Origin: Carallia brachiata
Taxonomy: Eukaryota; Streptophyta; Magnoliopsida; Malpighiales; Rhizophoraceae
DNA: 64,000 bases
NCBI GenBank assembly: GCA_021464245.1
Contig: JADCRB010000114.1
Location: 3,286,001-3,350,000 of the forward strand
Direction: 5' to 3'
The translations under genes and the position numbers were made by a program. Below are positions 10,744-22,758 of the stretch, piece after piece. The first letter of the stretch is position 1, and every line of letters begins with the position of its first letter. The notes beneath the pieces were generated by a model. The model worked only from the letters and a program-made list of their open reading frames with translations, ran no database searches and was not told where the DNA came from.

Positions 10744-10862
10744 GGGTGCGTTCGTACCAGCACTAATGCACCAGATCCCATCAGAACACTGAAGTTAAAC
10801 GTGCTTGGGCGAGAGTAGTACTAGGATGGGTGACCTCCTGGGATGTCCTCGTGTTGCACCCC
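10744..10862 (+). rRNA. 5S ribosomal RNA, variant
   Basis: 119 nt with GTTCGTACC, CACCAGATCC, ACACTGAAG and GGGATG. Confidence 0.94.
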
Positions 10863-11305
10863 TCTATTTTTCGTACTTTTTTGCCTACTGCAGCGGGAAA
10901 CACGACCATTACGGACTGGGGAGACGGGTCTCTGCGGCCTGTCAGACTCCGAGGGTCGCGAAGCCATTTTCGATCCCGGGACGGCAAACACAACTTCGTC
11001 CCCCGGACGCGGAAGGGTCTAAAGGGCATTGAAAAGCGCGCAAAAATGACAAAGTCGACGAGAATTGAATCAGGAAATACTGGCGTAGAGGAAACCATTA
11101 CTTCGAAGAATACCAAAACTAACTGAAACGGTGGAATTTGACCCCGAAGAATGGGGTCAATGGAGCGAAGCTGATTGACAGCCTAATAGAGCTCAACAAG
11201 AGCTTTCCGTCGACTGGTTACGGCCACGCGGTTCCACGCGCACAAAAAGTTATGAACGTTCGAAGTTAAGCTCTGGATACGCGACAGCTTTGAGGGCAAA
11301 AACGG

Positions 11306-11406
11306 CACCAGCGAGTCGGATCCCGTCTGTGCCTCGAAGTTAAACGCGCTTGGGAGAGAGTAGTACCTGGATGGGTGGCCTCCTGGGAAGCCCCGTGTCG
11401 CACCCC
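11306..11406 (+). pseudogene. Diverged 5S-like spacer copy
   Basis: Sister of the copy at 10463 (CTGTGCCTC, GTGTCGC), one base shorter in box C. Confidence 0.83.
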
Positions 11407-11583
11407 TGCGCATTCGTAGTTGATTCGAGCTGCGGGTTGGAAATTTGGCGTCTCAGAGTTGGGAAAGTGGTTTGGGCGGTGTCTCGGACTCCGATCCTCC
11501 TGAGAAGGCTGTTCTCGGTCCTGAGAAGCCATTGGCGATGTTGTGGGGGCAGGCTCTTAACGATTGAGTGCGCATCCCTTGAT

Positions 11584-11701
11584 GGGTGCGTTCATACCAG
11601 CACTAATGCACCGGATCCCATCAGAACTCTAAGTTAAACGTGCTTGTGCGAGAGTAGTACTAGGATGGGTGACCTCCTGGGACGTCCTCGTGTTGCACCC
11701 C
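11584..11701 (+). rRNA. 5S ribosomal RNA, 118 nt variant
   Basis: Lacks G at the front of box A (CTCTAAGTTAAAC), has CTTGTGCGAG and GGGACG, and is followed by ACTATTTTT. Confidence 0.92.
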
Positions 11702-12151
11702 ACTATTTTTCGTACTTTTTGGCCTGCTGTGGCGGGAAAACACGGCTATTACGGACTGGGGAGACGGGTCTCTGTGGCCTGTCGGACACCGAGGGTGGCG
11801 AGAACCCATTTCCGATCCCGGGACGGCAAACACAACTGTTCGTCCCCCGGCGCGGAAGGGTCTAAAGGGCATTGAAAAGAGCGCCAAAACGACAAAGTCG
11901 ACGAGAATTGAATCAGGAAATACTGGCGTAGAGGAAACCATTACTTCGAAGAATACCAAAACTAACTGAAACGGTGGAATTTGACCCCGAAGAATGGGGT
12001 CAATGGAGCGAAGTTCAATTGACAGCCTAATAGAGCTCAACAAGAGCTTTCCGTCGACTGGTTACGGCCCACGCGGTTCCACGCGCACAAAAAGTTATGA
12101 ACGTTCGAAGTTAAGCTCTGGATACGCGACAGCTTTGAGGGCAAAAACCGG

Positions 12152-12252
12152 CACCAGCGAGTCGGATCCCGTCTGAGCCTCGAAGTTAAACGCGCTTGGG
12201 AGAGAGTAGTACCTGGACGGGTGGCCTCCTGGAAGTCCCCGTGTCGCACCCC
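12152..12252 (+). pseudogene. Diverged 5S-like spacer copy
   Basis: AGTCGG and GTGTCGC variant, one G short in box C (CTGGAAGTCC). Confidence 0.83.
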
Positions 12253-12431
12253 TGCGCGATTCGTAGTTGATTCGGGCTGCGGGTTGGAAATTTGGCCCTC
12301 TCAGAGTTGGGAAAGGGGTTTGGACGATGTCTCGGACTCCGATCCTCCCGACAAGGCGGTTCTCGGTCCCGAGAAGCCATTGGCGATGTTGTGGGGGCAG
12401 GCTCTTAACGATTGAGTGTGCATCCCTTGAT

Positions 12432-12550
12432 GGGTGCGTGCATACCAGCACTAGTGCACCGGATCCCATCAGAACTCTGAAGTTAAACGCGCTTTGGCGA
12501 GAGTAGTACTGGGATGGGTGACCTCCTGGGATGTCCTCGTGTTGCACCGC
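12432..12550 (+). rRNA. 5S ribosomal RNA, diverged variant
   Basis: 119 nt with GCGTGCATACC, CACTAGTGC, AACGCGCTTTGGCG, CTGGGATGGG and a 3' end CACCGC that weakens helix I. Confidence 0.9.
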
Positions 12551-12998
12551 TCTATTTTTCGTACTTTTTGGCCTTCTGCGGCGGGAAAACACGGCCATTA
12601 CGGACTGGGGAGACGAGTCTCTGCTGCCTGTCGGACACCGAGGGTCACGAGAAACCCATTTTCAATCCCGGGACAACAAACACAACTGTTCGTCCCCCGG
12701 CGCGGAAGGGTCTAAAGGGCATTGAAAAGCGCACTAAAACGACAAAGTCGACGATAATTGAATCAAGAAATACTGGCGTAGAGGAAACCATTACTTCAAA
12801 GAGGACCAAAACTAACTGAAACGGTGGAATTTGACCCCGAAGAATGGGGTCAATGGAGGAAGCTCAATTGACAGCCTAATAGAGCTCAACAAAGAGCTTT
12901 CCGTCGACTGGTTACGGCGCGCGGTTCCACGCGCATAAAAGTTATGAACGTTCGAAGTTAAGCTCTGGATACGCGACAGCTTTGAGGGCAAAAACCGG

Positions 12999-13100
12999 CA
13001 CCAGCGAATGGGATCTCGTCTGAGCCTCGAAGTTAAACGCGCTTGGGATAGAGTAGTACCTGGACGGGTGGCCTCCATGGAAGTCCCCGTGTTGCACCCC
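12999..13100 (+). pseudogene. Diverged 5S-like spacer copy
   Basis: Has GGATCTCGTC, TTGGGATAGAG and CCTCCATGGAAG. Confidence 0.82.
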
Positions 13101-13276
13101 TACGCCATTCGTAGTTGATTCGAGCTGCGGGTTGGAAATTTGGCCGTCTCAGAGTTGGGAAAGGGGTTTGGGCGGTGTCTCGGAGTCGATCCTCGAGAAG
13201 GCGGTTCTCGGTCCCGAGAAGCCATTGGTGATGTTGTGGGGGCAGGCTCTTAATGATTGAGTGCGCATCCCTTGAT

Positions 13277-13395
13277 CGGTGCGTTCCTACCAGCACTAAT
13301 GCACCGGATCCCATCTGAACTCTGAAGTTAAACGTGCTTGTGCGAGAGTACTATTAGGATGGGTGACCTCCTGGGATGTCCTCGTGTTGCACCCC
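13277..13395 (+). rRNA. 5S ribosomal RNA, CGGTGCG subfamily
   Basis: 119 nt. Begins CGGTGCG, has CATCTGAACTC, GCTTGTGCGAGAG and ACTATTAGG in place of AGTACTAGG, and box C GGGATG. These changes disturb helix I and the intermediate element. Shared with copies at 14127, 16667 and 19201. Confidence 0.9.
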
Positions 13396-13845
13396 ACTAT
13401 TTTTCGTACTTTTTGGCCTGTTGCGGCGAGAAAACACGGCTATTACGGAATGGGGAGACGGGTCTCTGCGGCATGTCGGACACCGAGGGTCGCGAGAACC
13501 CATTTCCGATACCGGGACGGCAAACATAACTGTTCGTGACCCGACGCGGAAGGGTCTAAAGGGCATTGAAAAGAGCGCAAAAACGACAAAGTCGACGAGA
13601 ATTGAATCAGGAAATACTGGCGTAGAGGAAACCATTACTTCGAAGAATACCAAAACTAACTGAAACGGTGGAATTTGACCCCGAAGAATGGGGTCAATGG
13701 AGCGAAGCTCGATTGACAGCCTAATAGAGCTCAACAAGAGCTTTCCGTCGACTGGTTACGGCCCACGCGGTTCCATGCGCACAAAAAGTTATGAACGTTC
13801 GAAGTTAAGCTCTGGATACGCGACAGCTTTGAGGGCAAAAACCGG

Positions 13846-13947
13846 CACCAGCGAATCGGATCCCGTCTGAGCCTCGAAGTTAAACGCGCTTGGGAGAGAG
13901 TAGTACCTGGACGGGTGGCCTCCTGGGAAGTCCCCGTGTTGCACCCC
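13846..13947 (+). pseudogene. Diverged 5S-like spacer copy
   Basis: Full 102 nt. Confidence 0.85.
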
Positions 13948-14126
13948 TGCGCCATTCGTAGTTGATTCGAGCTGCGGGTTGGAAATTTGGCCGTCTCAGA
14001 GTTGGGAAAGGGGTTTGGGCGGTGTCTCGGAGTCCGATCCTCCCAAGAAGGCGGTTCTCGGTCCCGAGAAAGCCATTGGTGATGTTGTGGGGGCGGCTCT
14101 TAATGATTGAGTGCGCATCCCTTGAT

Positions 14127-14243
14127 CGGTGCGTTCTACCAGCACTAATGCACCGGATCCCATCTGAACTCTGAAGTTAAACGTGCTTGTGCGAGAGTAC
14201 TATAGGATGGGTGACCTCCTGGGATGTCCTCGTGTTGCACCCC
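14127..14243 (+). rRNA. 5S ribosomal RNA, CGGTGCG subfamily
   Basis: 117 nt; same subfamily as 13277 with two more bases lost (GTTCTACC, ACTATAGG). Confidence 0.88.
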
Positions 14244-14692
14244 ACTATTTTTCGTACTTTTTGGCCTGTTGCGGCGGGAAAACACGGCCATTACGGAATG
14301 GGGAGACGGGTCTCTGCGGCATGTCGGACACCGAGGTGGGGCGAGAACCCATTTTCGATACCGGGACGGCAAACATAACTGTTCGTCCCCGGCGCGGAAG
14401 GGTCTAAAGGGCATTGAAAAGAGCGCAAAAACGACAAAGTCGACGAGAATTGAATCAGGAAATACTGGCGTAGAGGAAACCATTACTTCGAAGAATACCA
14501 AAACTAACTGAAACGGTGGAATTTGACCCCGAGAATGGGGTCAATGGAGCGAAGCTCGATTGACAGCCTAATAGAGCTCAACAAGAGCTTTCCGTCGACT
14601 GGTTACGGCCCACGCGGTTCCATGCGCACAAAAAGTTATGAACGTTCGAAGTTAAGCTCTGGATACGCGACAGCTTTGAGGGCAAAAACCGG

Positions 14693-14790
14693 CAAGCGAA
14701 TCGGATCCCGTCTGAGCCTCGAAGTTAAACGGCTTGGGAGAGAGTAGTACCTGGACGGGGGCCTCCTGGGATGTCCCCGTGTTGCACCCC
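14693..14790 (+). pseudogene. Diverged 5S-like spacer copy
   Basis: Lacks CCA at its start, has ACGGCTTGGG, and GGGATG in box C rather than GGGAAG. Confidence 0.8.
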
Positions 14791-14971
14791 TGCGCCATTC
14801 GTAGTTGATTCGAGCTGCGGGTTGGAAATTTAGCCGTCTCAGAGTTGGGAAAGGGGTTTGGGCGGTTTGTTCTCGGACTCCGATCCTCCCGAGAAGGCGG
14901 TTCTCGGTCCCGAGAAGCCATTGGCAATGTTGTGGGGCAGGCTCTTAACGATTGAGTGCGCATCCCTTGAT

Positions 14972-15089
14972 GGGTGCGTTCGTACCAGCACTAATGCACC
15001 GGATCCCATCAGAACTCTGAAGTTAAACGTGCTTGGGCGAGAGTAGTACTAGGATGGGTGACCTCCTGGGATGTCCTCGTGTTGCACCC
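14972..15089 (+). rRNA. 5S ribosomal RNA, 118 nt variant
   Basis: GTTCGTACC, CTCTGAAG, GGGATG; one C short at the 3' end. Confidence 0.93.
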
Positions 15090-15538
15090 TCTATTTTTCG
15101 TACTTTTTGGCCTGCTGCGGCAAGAAAACACGGCCATTACGGACTGGGGAGACGGGTCTCTGTTGCCTTTCGGACACCGAGGGTCGCGTGAAGCCAATTT
15201 TCGATCCCGGGACGGCAAACACAACTGTTCGCCCCCCGGCACGGAAGGGTCTAAAGGGCATTGAAAAGCGCGAAAAAACGACAACGTCGACGATAATTGA
15301 ATCAAGAAATACTGGCGTAGAGGAAACCATTGCTTCGAAGAGGACCAAAACTAACTGAAACGGTGGAATTTGACCCCGAGGAATGGGATCCATGGAGCGA
15401 AGCTCGACTGAAGCCTAATAGAGCTCAACAAGAGCTTTCCGTCGACTGGTTACGGCCCACGCGGTTCCACACGCACAAAAAGTTATGAACGTTCGAAGTT
15501 AAGCTGTGGATACGCGACAGCTTTGCGGCAAAAACCGG

Positions 15539-15639
15539 CACCAGTAGTCGGATCCCGTCTGAGCCTCGAAGTTAAACGCGCTTGGGAGAGAGTAGTACCT
15601 GGACGGGTGGCCTCCTAGGAAGTCCCCTTGTTGCACCCC
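15539..15639 (+). pseudogene. Diverged 5S-like spacer copy
   Basis: Has CAGTAGTCGG, CCTCCTAGGAAG and CCCTTGTTGC. Confidence 0.82.
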
Positions 15640-15818
15640 TGCGCCATTCGTAGTTGATTCGAGCTACGGGTTGGAAATTTGGCCGTCTCAGAGTTGGGAA
15701 AGGGGTTTGGGCGATGTCTCGGACTCCGATCCTCCCGCGAAGGCGGTTCTCGGTCCCGAGAAGCCATTGGCAATGTTGTGGGGGCAGGCTCTTAACGATT
15801 GAGTGCGCATCCTTTGAT

Positions 15819-15937
15819 GGGTGCGTGCATATCAGCACTAATACACCGGATCCCATCAGAACTCCAAAGTTAAACGTGCTTGGGCGAGAGTAGTACTAGG
15901 ATGGGTGACCTCCTGGGATGTCCTCGTGTTGCACCCC
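15819..15937 (+). rRNA. 5S ribosomal RNA, variant
   Basis: 119 nt with GCGTGCATATCAGC, CTAATACACC and CTCCAAAG at box A. Confidence 0.92.
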
Positions 15938-16385
15938 TCTATTTTTCGTACTATTTGGCCTGTGCGGCAGGAAAACACGGCCATTACGGACTGGGGAGAC
16001 GGGTCTCTGTTGCCTTTCGGACACCAGGGGTCGCGAGAGGCCAATTTTCGATCCCGGGACGGCAAACACAACTGTTCGGCCCCCCGGCACGGAAGGGTCT
16101 AAAGGGCATTGAAAAGCGCGCAAAAACGACAACGTCGACGATAATTGAATCAAGAATACTGGCGTAGAGGAAACCATTACTTCAAAGAGGACCAAACTAA
16201 CTGAAACGGTGGAATTTGACCCCGAAGAATGGGGTCAATGGAGCGAAGCTCGATGACAGCCTAATAGAGCTCAATAAGAGCTTTCCGTCGACTGGTTACG
16301 GCGCACGCTGTTCCACGCGCACAAAAAATTATGAACGTTCGAAGTTAATCTCTGGATACGCGACAGCTTTGAGGGCAAAAACCGG

Positions 16386-16487
16386 CCCCAGCGAATCGGA
16401 TCTCGTCTGAGCCTCGAAGTTAAAGGCGCTTGGGATAGAGTAGTACCTGGACGGGTGGCCTCCAGGGAAGTCCCCGTGTTGCACCCC
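16386..16487 (+). pseudogene. Diverged 5S-like spacer copy
   Basis: Starts CCCCAGC; has ATCTCGTC, AAGGCGCTTGGGATAG and CCTCCAGGGAAG. Confidence 0.82.
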
Positions 16488-16666
16488 TGCGCCATTCATA
16501 GTTGATTCGAGCTGCGGGTTGGAAATTTGGCCGTCACAGAGTTGGGAAAGGGGTTTGGGCGGTGTCTCGGACTCCGATCCTCCCAAGAAGGCGGTTCTCG
16601 GTCCCGAGAAGCCATTGGCGATGTTGTGGGGGCAGGCTCTTAATGATTGAGTGCGCATGCCTTGAT

Positions 16667-16785
16667 CGGTGCGTTCATACCAGCACTAATGCACCGGATC
16701 CCATCTGAACTCTGAAGTTAAACGTGCTTGTGCGAGAGTACTATTAGAATGGGTGACCTCCTGGGATGTCCTCGTGTTGCACCCC
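16667..16785 (+). rRNA. 5S ribosomal RNA, CGGTGCG subfamily
   Basis: 119 nt; as 13277, with ACTATTAGAATGGG in the intermediate element. Confidence 0.89.
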
Positions 16786-17230
16786 ACTATTTTTCGTACT
16801 TTTTGGCCTGCTGCGGCGGGAAAACACGGCCATTACGGACTGGGGAGACGGGTCTCTGCGGGCATGTCGGACTCCGAGGGTCGCGAGAACCCATTTCCGA
16901 TCCCGGGACGGCAACACAACTGTTCGTCCCTCGGCGCGGAAGGGTCTAAAGGGCATTGAAAAGCGCAAAAACGACAAAGTCGACGAGAATTGAATCAGGA
17001 AATACTGGCGTAGAGGAAACCATTACTTCGAAGAGGACCAAACTAACTGAAACGGTGGAATTGACCCCGAAGAATGGGGTCAATGGAGCGAAGCTCGATT
17101 GACAGCCTAATAGAGCTCAACAAGAGCTTTCCGTCGACTGGTGACGGCCCACGCGGTTCCACGCGCACAAAAAGTTATGAACGTTCGAAGTTAAGCTCTG
17201 GATACGCGACGCTTTGAGGGCAAAAACCGG

Positions 17231-17331
17231 CAACCAGCGAGTCGGATCCCGTCTGAGCCTCGAAGTTAAACGCACTTGGGAAGAGTAGTACCTGGACGGG
17301 TGGCCTCTTGGAAGTCCCCGTGTTGCACCCC
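17231..17331 (+). pseudogene. Diverged 5S-like spacer copy
   Basis: CAACCAGC start, CGCACTTGGGAAGAG, CCTCTTGGAAG. Confidence 0.8.
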
Positions 17332-17511
17332 TGCGCCATTCGTAGTTGATTCGAGCTGAGGGTTGGAAATTTAGCAGTCTCAGAGTTGGGAACGGGGTTT
17401 GGGGCGGTGTCTCGGACTCCGATCCTCCCGAGAAGGCGGTTCTCGGTCCCGAGAAGCCATTGGCGATGTTGTGGGGGCAGGCTCTTAACGATTGAGTGCG
17501 CATCCCTTGAT

Positions 17512-17629
17512 GGGTGCGTTCGTACCAGCACTAATGCACCGGATTCCATCAGAACTCTGAAGTTAAACGTGCTTGGGCGAGAGTAGTACTAGGATGGGTG
17601 ACCTCCGGGATGTCCTCGTGTTGCACCCC
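17512..17629 (+). rRNA. 5S ribosomal RNA, 118 nt variant
   Basis: GTTCGTACC, CGGATTCC, and box C one base short (CCTCCGGGATG). Confidence 0.92.
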
Positions 17630-18074
17630 TCTATTTTTCGTACTTTTCGGCCTGCTGCGGCAAGAAAGACGGCCATTACGGACTGGGGAGACGGGTCTCT
17701 GTTGCCTTTCGGACACTGGGGGTCGCGAGAAGCCAATTTTCGATCCCGGGAGCACACAACAACTGTTCGTCCCCCGGCGCGGAAGGGTGTAAAGGGCATT
17801 AAAAGAGCGCAAATACGACAAAGTCGACGAGAATTGAATCAGGAAATACTGGCGTAGAGAAACCGTTCTTCGAAGAATACCAAAACTAACTGAAACGGTG
17901 GAATTTACCCCCGAAGAATGGGGTGAAGGAGCGAAGTTCGATTGACAGCCTAATAGAGCTCAACAAGAGCTTTCCGTCGACAGGTTACGGCTCACGCGGT
18001 TCGACGCGCACAAAAAGTTATGAACGTTTGGAGTTAAGCTCTAGATACGCGATAGCTTTGAGGGCAAAAACCGG

Positions 18075-18176
18075 CACCAGCGAATCGGATCTCGTCTGAG
18101 CCTCGAAGTTAAACGCGCTTGGGAGAGAGTAGTACCTAGACGGGTGGCCTCCTGGGAAGTCCCCGTGTTGCACCCC
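18075..18176 (+). pseudogene. Diverged 5S-like spacer copy
   Basis: 102 nt with ATCTCGTC and CCTAGACGGG. Confidence 0.83.
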
Positions 18177-18355
18177 TGCGCCATTCATAGTTGATTCGAG
18201 CTGCGGGTTGGAAATTTGGCCGTCACAGAGTTGGGAAAGGGGTTTGGGCGGTGTCTCGGACTCCGATCCTCCCAAGAAGGCGGTTCTCGGTCCCGAGAAG
18301 CCATTGGCGATGTTGTGGGGGCAGGCTCTTAACGATTGAGTGCGCATCCCTTGAT

Positions 18356-18474
18356 GGGTGCGTTCGTACCAGCACTAATGCACCGGATTCCATCAGAACT
18401 CTGAAGTTAAACGTGCTTGGGCGAGAGTAGTACTAGGATGGGTGACCTCCTGGGATGTCGTCGTGTTGCACCCC
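18356..18474 (+). rRNA. 5S ribosomal RNA, variant
   Basis: 119 nt with GTTCGTACC, CGGATTCC and GGGATGTCGTCG in box C. Confidence 0.93.
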
Positions 18475-18924
18475 TCTATTTTTCGTACTATTTGGCCTGC
18501 TGCGGCAGGAAAACACGGCCATTACGGACTGGGGAGACGGGTCTCTGTTGCCTTTCGGACACCAGGGGTCGCGAGAGGCCAATTTTCGATCCCGGGACGG
18601 CAAACACAACTGTTCGGCCCCCCGGCACGGAAGGGTCTAAAGGGCATTGAAAAGCGCGCAAAAACGACAACGTCGACGATAATTGAATCAAGAAATACTG
18701 GCGTAGAGGAAACCATTACTTCAAAGAGGACCAAACTAACTGAAACGGTGGAATTTGACCCCGAAGAATGGGGTCAATGGAGCGAAGCTCGATTGACAGC
18801 CTAATAGAGCTCAACAAGAGCTTTCCGTCGACTGGTTACGGCGCACGCGGTTCCACCGCACAAAAAATTATGAACGTTTGAAGTTAAGCTCTGGATACGC
18901 GACAGCTCTGAGGGTAAAAACCGG

Positions 18925-19024
18925 CACCAGCGAATCGGATCTCGTCTGAGCCTCGAAGTTAAACGCGCTTGGGAGAGTAGTACCTGGACGGGTGGCCTCC
19001 TGGGAAGTCGCCGTGTTGCACCCC
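18925..19024 (+). pseudogene. Diverged 5S-like spacer copy
   Basis: AG lost after box A (GGGAGAGTAG), GTCGCCG before the 3' end. Confidence 0.82.
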
Positions 19025-19200
19025 TGCGCCATTCGTAGTTGATTCGAGCTGCGGGGGAAATTTGGCCGTCACAGAGTTGGGAAAGGGGTTTGGGCGGTGT
19101 CTCGGACTCCGATCCTCCCAAGAAGGCGGTTCTCGGTCCCGAGAAGCCATTGGCGATGTTGTGGGGGCAGGCTATTAATGATTAGTGCGCATCCCTTGAT

Positions 19201-19319
19201 CGGTGCGTTCATACCAGCACTAATGCACCGGATCCCATCTGAACTCTGAAGTTAAACGTGCTTGTGCGAGAGTACTATTAGGATGGGTGACCTCCTGGGA
19301 TGTCCTCGTGTTGCACCCC
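19201..19319 (+). rRNA. 5S ribosomal RNA, CGGTGCG subfamily
   Basis: 119 nt; same diagnostic changes as 13277. Confidence 0.9.
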
Positions 19320-19756
19320 ACTATTTTTCGTATTTTTGGCTGCTGCGCGGGAAAACACGGCCATTACGGACTGGGGAGACGGGTCTCTGCGGCCTGTCGG
19401 ACACCGAGGGTCGCGAGAACCCATTTCCGATCCCAGGACGGCAAACACAACTGTCCCCCCGCGCGGAAGGTCTAAAGGGCATTGAAAAGAGCGCAAAAAC
19501 GACAAAGACGAGAATTGAATCAGGAAATACTGGCGTAGAGGAAACCATTACTTCGAAGAATACCAAAACTAACTGAAACGGTGGAATTTGACCCCGAAGA
19601 ATGGGGTCAATGGAGCGAAGCTCGATTGACAGCCTAATAGAGCTCAACAAGAGCTTTCCGTCGACTGGTTACGGCGCACGCGGTTCCACGCGCACAAAAA
19701 TTATGAACGTTCGAAGTTAAGCTCTGGATACGCGACAGCTTGAGGGCAAAAACCGG

Positions 19757-19858
19757 CACCAGCGAATCGGATCCCGTCTGAGCCTCGAAGTTAAACGCGC
19801 TTGGGAGAGAGTAGTACCTGGACGGGTGGCCTCCTGGGAAGTCCCCGTGTTGCACCCC
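19757..19858 (+). pseudogene. Diverged 5S-like spacer copy
   Basis: Full 102 nt. Confidence 0.85.
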
Positions 19859-20034
19859 GCGCCATTCGTAGTTGATTCGAGCTGCGGGTTGGAAATTTGC
19901 CGTCTCAGAGTTGGGAACGGGTTTGGGCGGTGTCTCGGACTCCGATCCTCCCGAGAAGGCGGTTCTCGGTCCCGAGAAGCCATTGGCGATGTTGTGGGGG
20001 CAGGCTCTTAACGATTGAGTGCGCATCCCTTGAT

Positions 20035-20147
20035 GGTGTTCGTACCAGCACTAATGCACCGGATCCCATCAGAACTCTGAAGTTAAACGTGCTTGGGCGA
20101 GAGTACTAGGATGGGTGACCTCCTGGGATGTCCTCGTGTTGCACCCC
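20035..20147 (+). rRNA. 5S ribosomal RNA, 113 nt broken variant
   Basis: CG lost near the 5' end (GGTGTTCGTACC) and four bases lost before the intermediate element (GCGAGAGTACTAGG). It sits close to the assembly gap, so either decay or poor consensus is possible. Confidence 0.85.
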
Positions 20148-20234
20148 CTATTTTTCGTACTTTTTGGCCTGCTGCGGCGGGAAAACACGGCCATTACAGA
20201 CTGGGGAGACGGGTCTCTGTTGCCTGTCGGACAC

Positions 20235-20430
20235 NNNNNNNNNNNNNNNNNNNNNNNNNNNNNNNNNNNNNNNNNNNNNNNNNNNNNNNNNNNNNNNNNN
20301 NNNNNNNNNNNNNNNNNNNNNNNNNNNNNNNNNNNNNNNNNNNNNNNNNNNNNNNNNNNNNNNNNNNNNNNNNNNNNNNNNNNNNNNNNNNNNNNNNNNN
20401 NNNNNNNNNNNNNNNNNNNNNNNNNNNNNN
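20235..20430. other. Assembly gap (196 N)
   Basis: Unsequenced stretch. The left flank ends about 200 nt past a 5S start and the right flank begins at about 5S nt 45. At one 850 bp unit the true distance would need about 500 bp more than the gap shows, or 500 bp plus whole units. The array length here is therefore not reliable. Confidence 0.99.
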
Positions 20431-20505
20431 TCGGAAGTTAAACGTGCTTGGGCGAGAGTAGTACTAGGATGGGTGACCTCCTGGGATGTCCTCGTGTTGC
20501 ACCCC
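20431..20505 (+). rRNA. 5S ribosomal RNA, 3' part next to gap
   Basis: 75 nt covering about nt 45-119, from CGGAAGTTAAACGTGC to CACCCC. The 5' part lies in the N gap. Box C is GGGATG. Confidence 0.9.
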
Positions 20506-20956
20506 TCTATTTTTCGTACTTTTTGGCCTACTGCGGCAGGAAAACACGGCCATTACGGACTGGGGAGACGGGTCTCTGCTGCCTGTCGGACTCCGAGGGT
20601 CGCTAGAAGCCCATTTTCGATCCCGGGACGGCAAACACAACTGTTCGTCCCTCGGCGCGGAAGGGTCTAAAGGGCATTGAAAAGCGCGCAAAAACGATAA
20701 AGTCGACGATAATTGAATCAAGAAATACTGGCGTAGAGGAAACCATTACTTCAAAGAGGACAAAAACTAACTGAAACGGTGGAATTTGACCCCGAAGAAT
20801 GGGGTCAATGGAGCGAAGCTGGATTGACAGCCTAATAGAGCTCAACAAGAGCTTTCCGTCGACTGGTTACGGCGCACGCGGTTCCACGCGCACAAAAAGT
20901 TATGAACGTTCGAAGTTGAGCTCTGGATACGGGACAGCTTTGAGGGCAAAAACCGG

Positions 20957-21058
20957 CACCAGCGAATCGGATCTCGTCTGAGCCTCGAAGTTAAACGCGC
21001 TTGGGAGAGAGTAGTTCCTGGACGGGTGGCCTCCTGGGAAGTCGCCGTGTTGCACCCC
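20957..21058 (+). pseudogene. Diverged 5S-like spacer copy
   Basis: ATCTCGTC, AGTAGTTCCTGG, GTCGCCG. Confidence 0.83.
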
Positions 21059-21237
21059 TGCGCCATTCGTAGTTGATTCGAGCTGCGGGTTGGAAATTTG
21101 GCCGTCTCAGAGTTGGGAAAGGGGTTTGGGCGATGTCTCGGACTCCGATCCACCCGAGAAGGCGATTCTCGGTCCCGAGAAGCCATTGGCGATGTTGTGG
21201 GGGCAGGCTCTTAACGATTGAGTGCGCATCCCTTGAT

Positions 21238-21356
21238 GGGTGCGTTCATACCAGCACTAATGCAACGGATCCCATCAGAACTCGGAAGTTAAACGTGCTT
21301 GGGCGAAAGTAGTACTAGAATGGGTGACCTCCTGGGATGTCCTCGTGTTGCACCCC
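21238..21356 (+). rRNA. 5S ribosomal RNA, variant
   Basis: 119 nt with GCAACGGATCC, CTCGGAAG, GCGAAAG and CTAGAATGGG. Confidence 0.92.
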
Positions 21357-21806
21357 TCTATTTTCTGTACTTTTTGGCCTGCTGCGGCGGGAAAACACGG
21401 CCATTACGGGCTGGGGAGACGGGTCTCTGCTGCCTGTCGGACTCCGAGGGTCGCGGGAAGCCCATTTTCGATCCCAGGACGACAAACACAACTGTTCGTC
21501 CCCCGGCGCGGAAGGGTCTAAAGGGCATTGAAAAGCTCGCAAAAACGACAAAGTCGACGATAATTGAATCAAGAAATACTGGCGTAGAGGAAACCATTAC
21601 TTCAAAGAGGACCAAAACTAACCGAAACGGTGGAATTTGACCCCGAAGAATGGGGTCAATGGAGCAAAGCTCCATTGACAACCTAATAGAGCTCAACAAG
21701 AGCTTTCCGTCGACAGGTTACGGCGCACGCGGTTCCACGCGCACAAAAAGTTATGAACGTTCGAAGTTAAGTCTAGATACGCGACAGCTTTGAGGGCAAA
21801 AACCGG

Positions 21807-21908
21807 CACCAGCGAATCGGATCCCGTCTGAGCCTCGAAGTTAAACGCGCTTGGGAGAGAGTAGTACCTGGACGGGTGGCCTCCTGGGAAGTCCCAGTGT
21901 TGCACCCC
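21807..21908 (+). pseudogene. Diverged 5S-like spacer copy
   Basis: 102 nt with GTCCCAGTG near the 3' end. Confidence 0.83.
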
Positions 21909-22087
21909 AGCGCCATTCGTAGTTGATTCGAGCTGCGGGTTGGAAATTTGGCCGTCTCAGATTTGGGAAAGGGGTTTGGGCGGTGTCTCGGACTCCGATC
22001 CTCCCGAGAAGGCGGTTCTCGGTCCCGAGAAGCCATTGGCGATGTTGTGGGGGCAGGCTCTTAACGATTGAGGGCGCATCCCTTGAT

Positions 22088-22206
22088 GGGTGCGTTCATA
22101 CCAGCACTAATGCAACGGATCCCATCAGAACTCGGAAGTTAAACGTGCTTGGGCGAAAGTAGTACTAGAATGGGTGACCTCCTGGGATGTCCTCGTGTTG
22201 CACCCC
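22088..22206 (+). rRNA. 5S ribosomal RNA, variant
   Basis: Same changes as 21238, its neighbour. Confidence 0.92.
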
Positions 22207-22656
22207 TCTATTTTTCGTACTTTTTGGCCTGCTGCGGCGGGAAAACACGGCCATTACGGACTGGGGAGACGGGTCTCTGCTGCCTGTCGGACTCCGAGGG
22301 TCGCGAGAAGGTCATTTTCGATCCCGGGACAGCAAACACAACTGTTCATCCCCTGACGCGGAAGGGTCTAAAGGGCATTGAAAAGCGCGCAAAAATGACA
22401 AAGTCGACGAGAATTGAATCAGGAAATACTGGCGTAGAGGAAACCATTACTTCGAAGAATACCAAAACTTACTGAAACGGTGGAATATGACCCCAAAGAA
22501 TGGGATCAACGGAGCGAAACTCGATTGACAGCCTAATAGAGCTCAACAAGAGCTTTCCGCCGACTGGTTACGGCGCACGCTGTCCACGCGCAAGAAAAGT
22601 TATGAACGTTCGAAGTTAAGCTCTGGATACGCGACAGCTTTGAGGGCAAAAACCGG

Positions 22657-22758
22657 CACCAGAGAATCGGATGCCGTCTGAGCCTCGAAGTTAAACGCGC
22701 TTGGGAGAGAGTAGTACCTGGACGGGTGGCCTCCTGGGAAGTCCCCGTGTTGCACCCC
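22657..22758 (+). pseudogene. Diverged 5S-like spacer copy
   Basis: CACCAGAGAATCGGATGCC variant. Confidence 0.83.
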
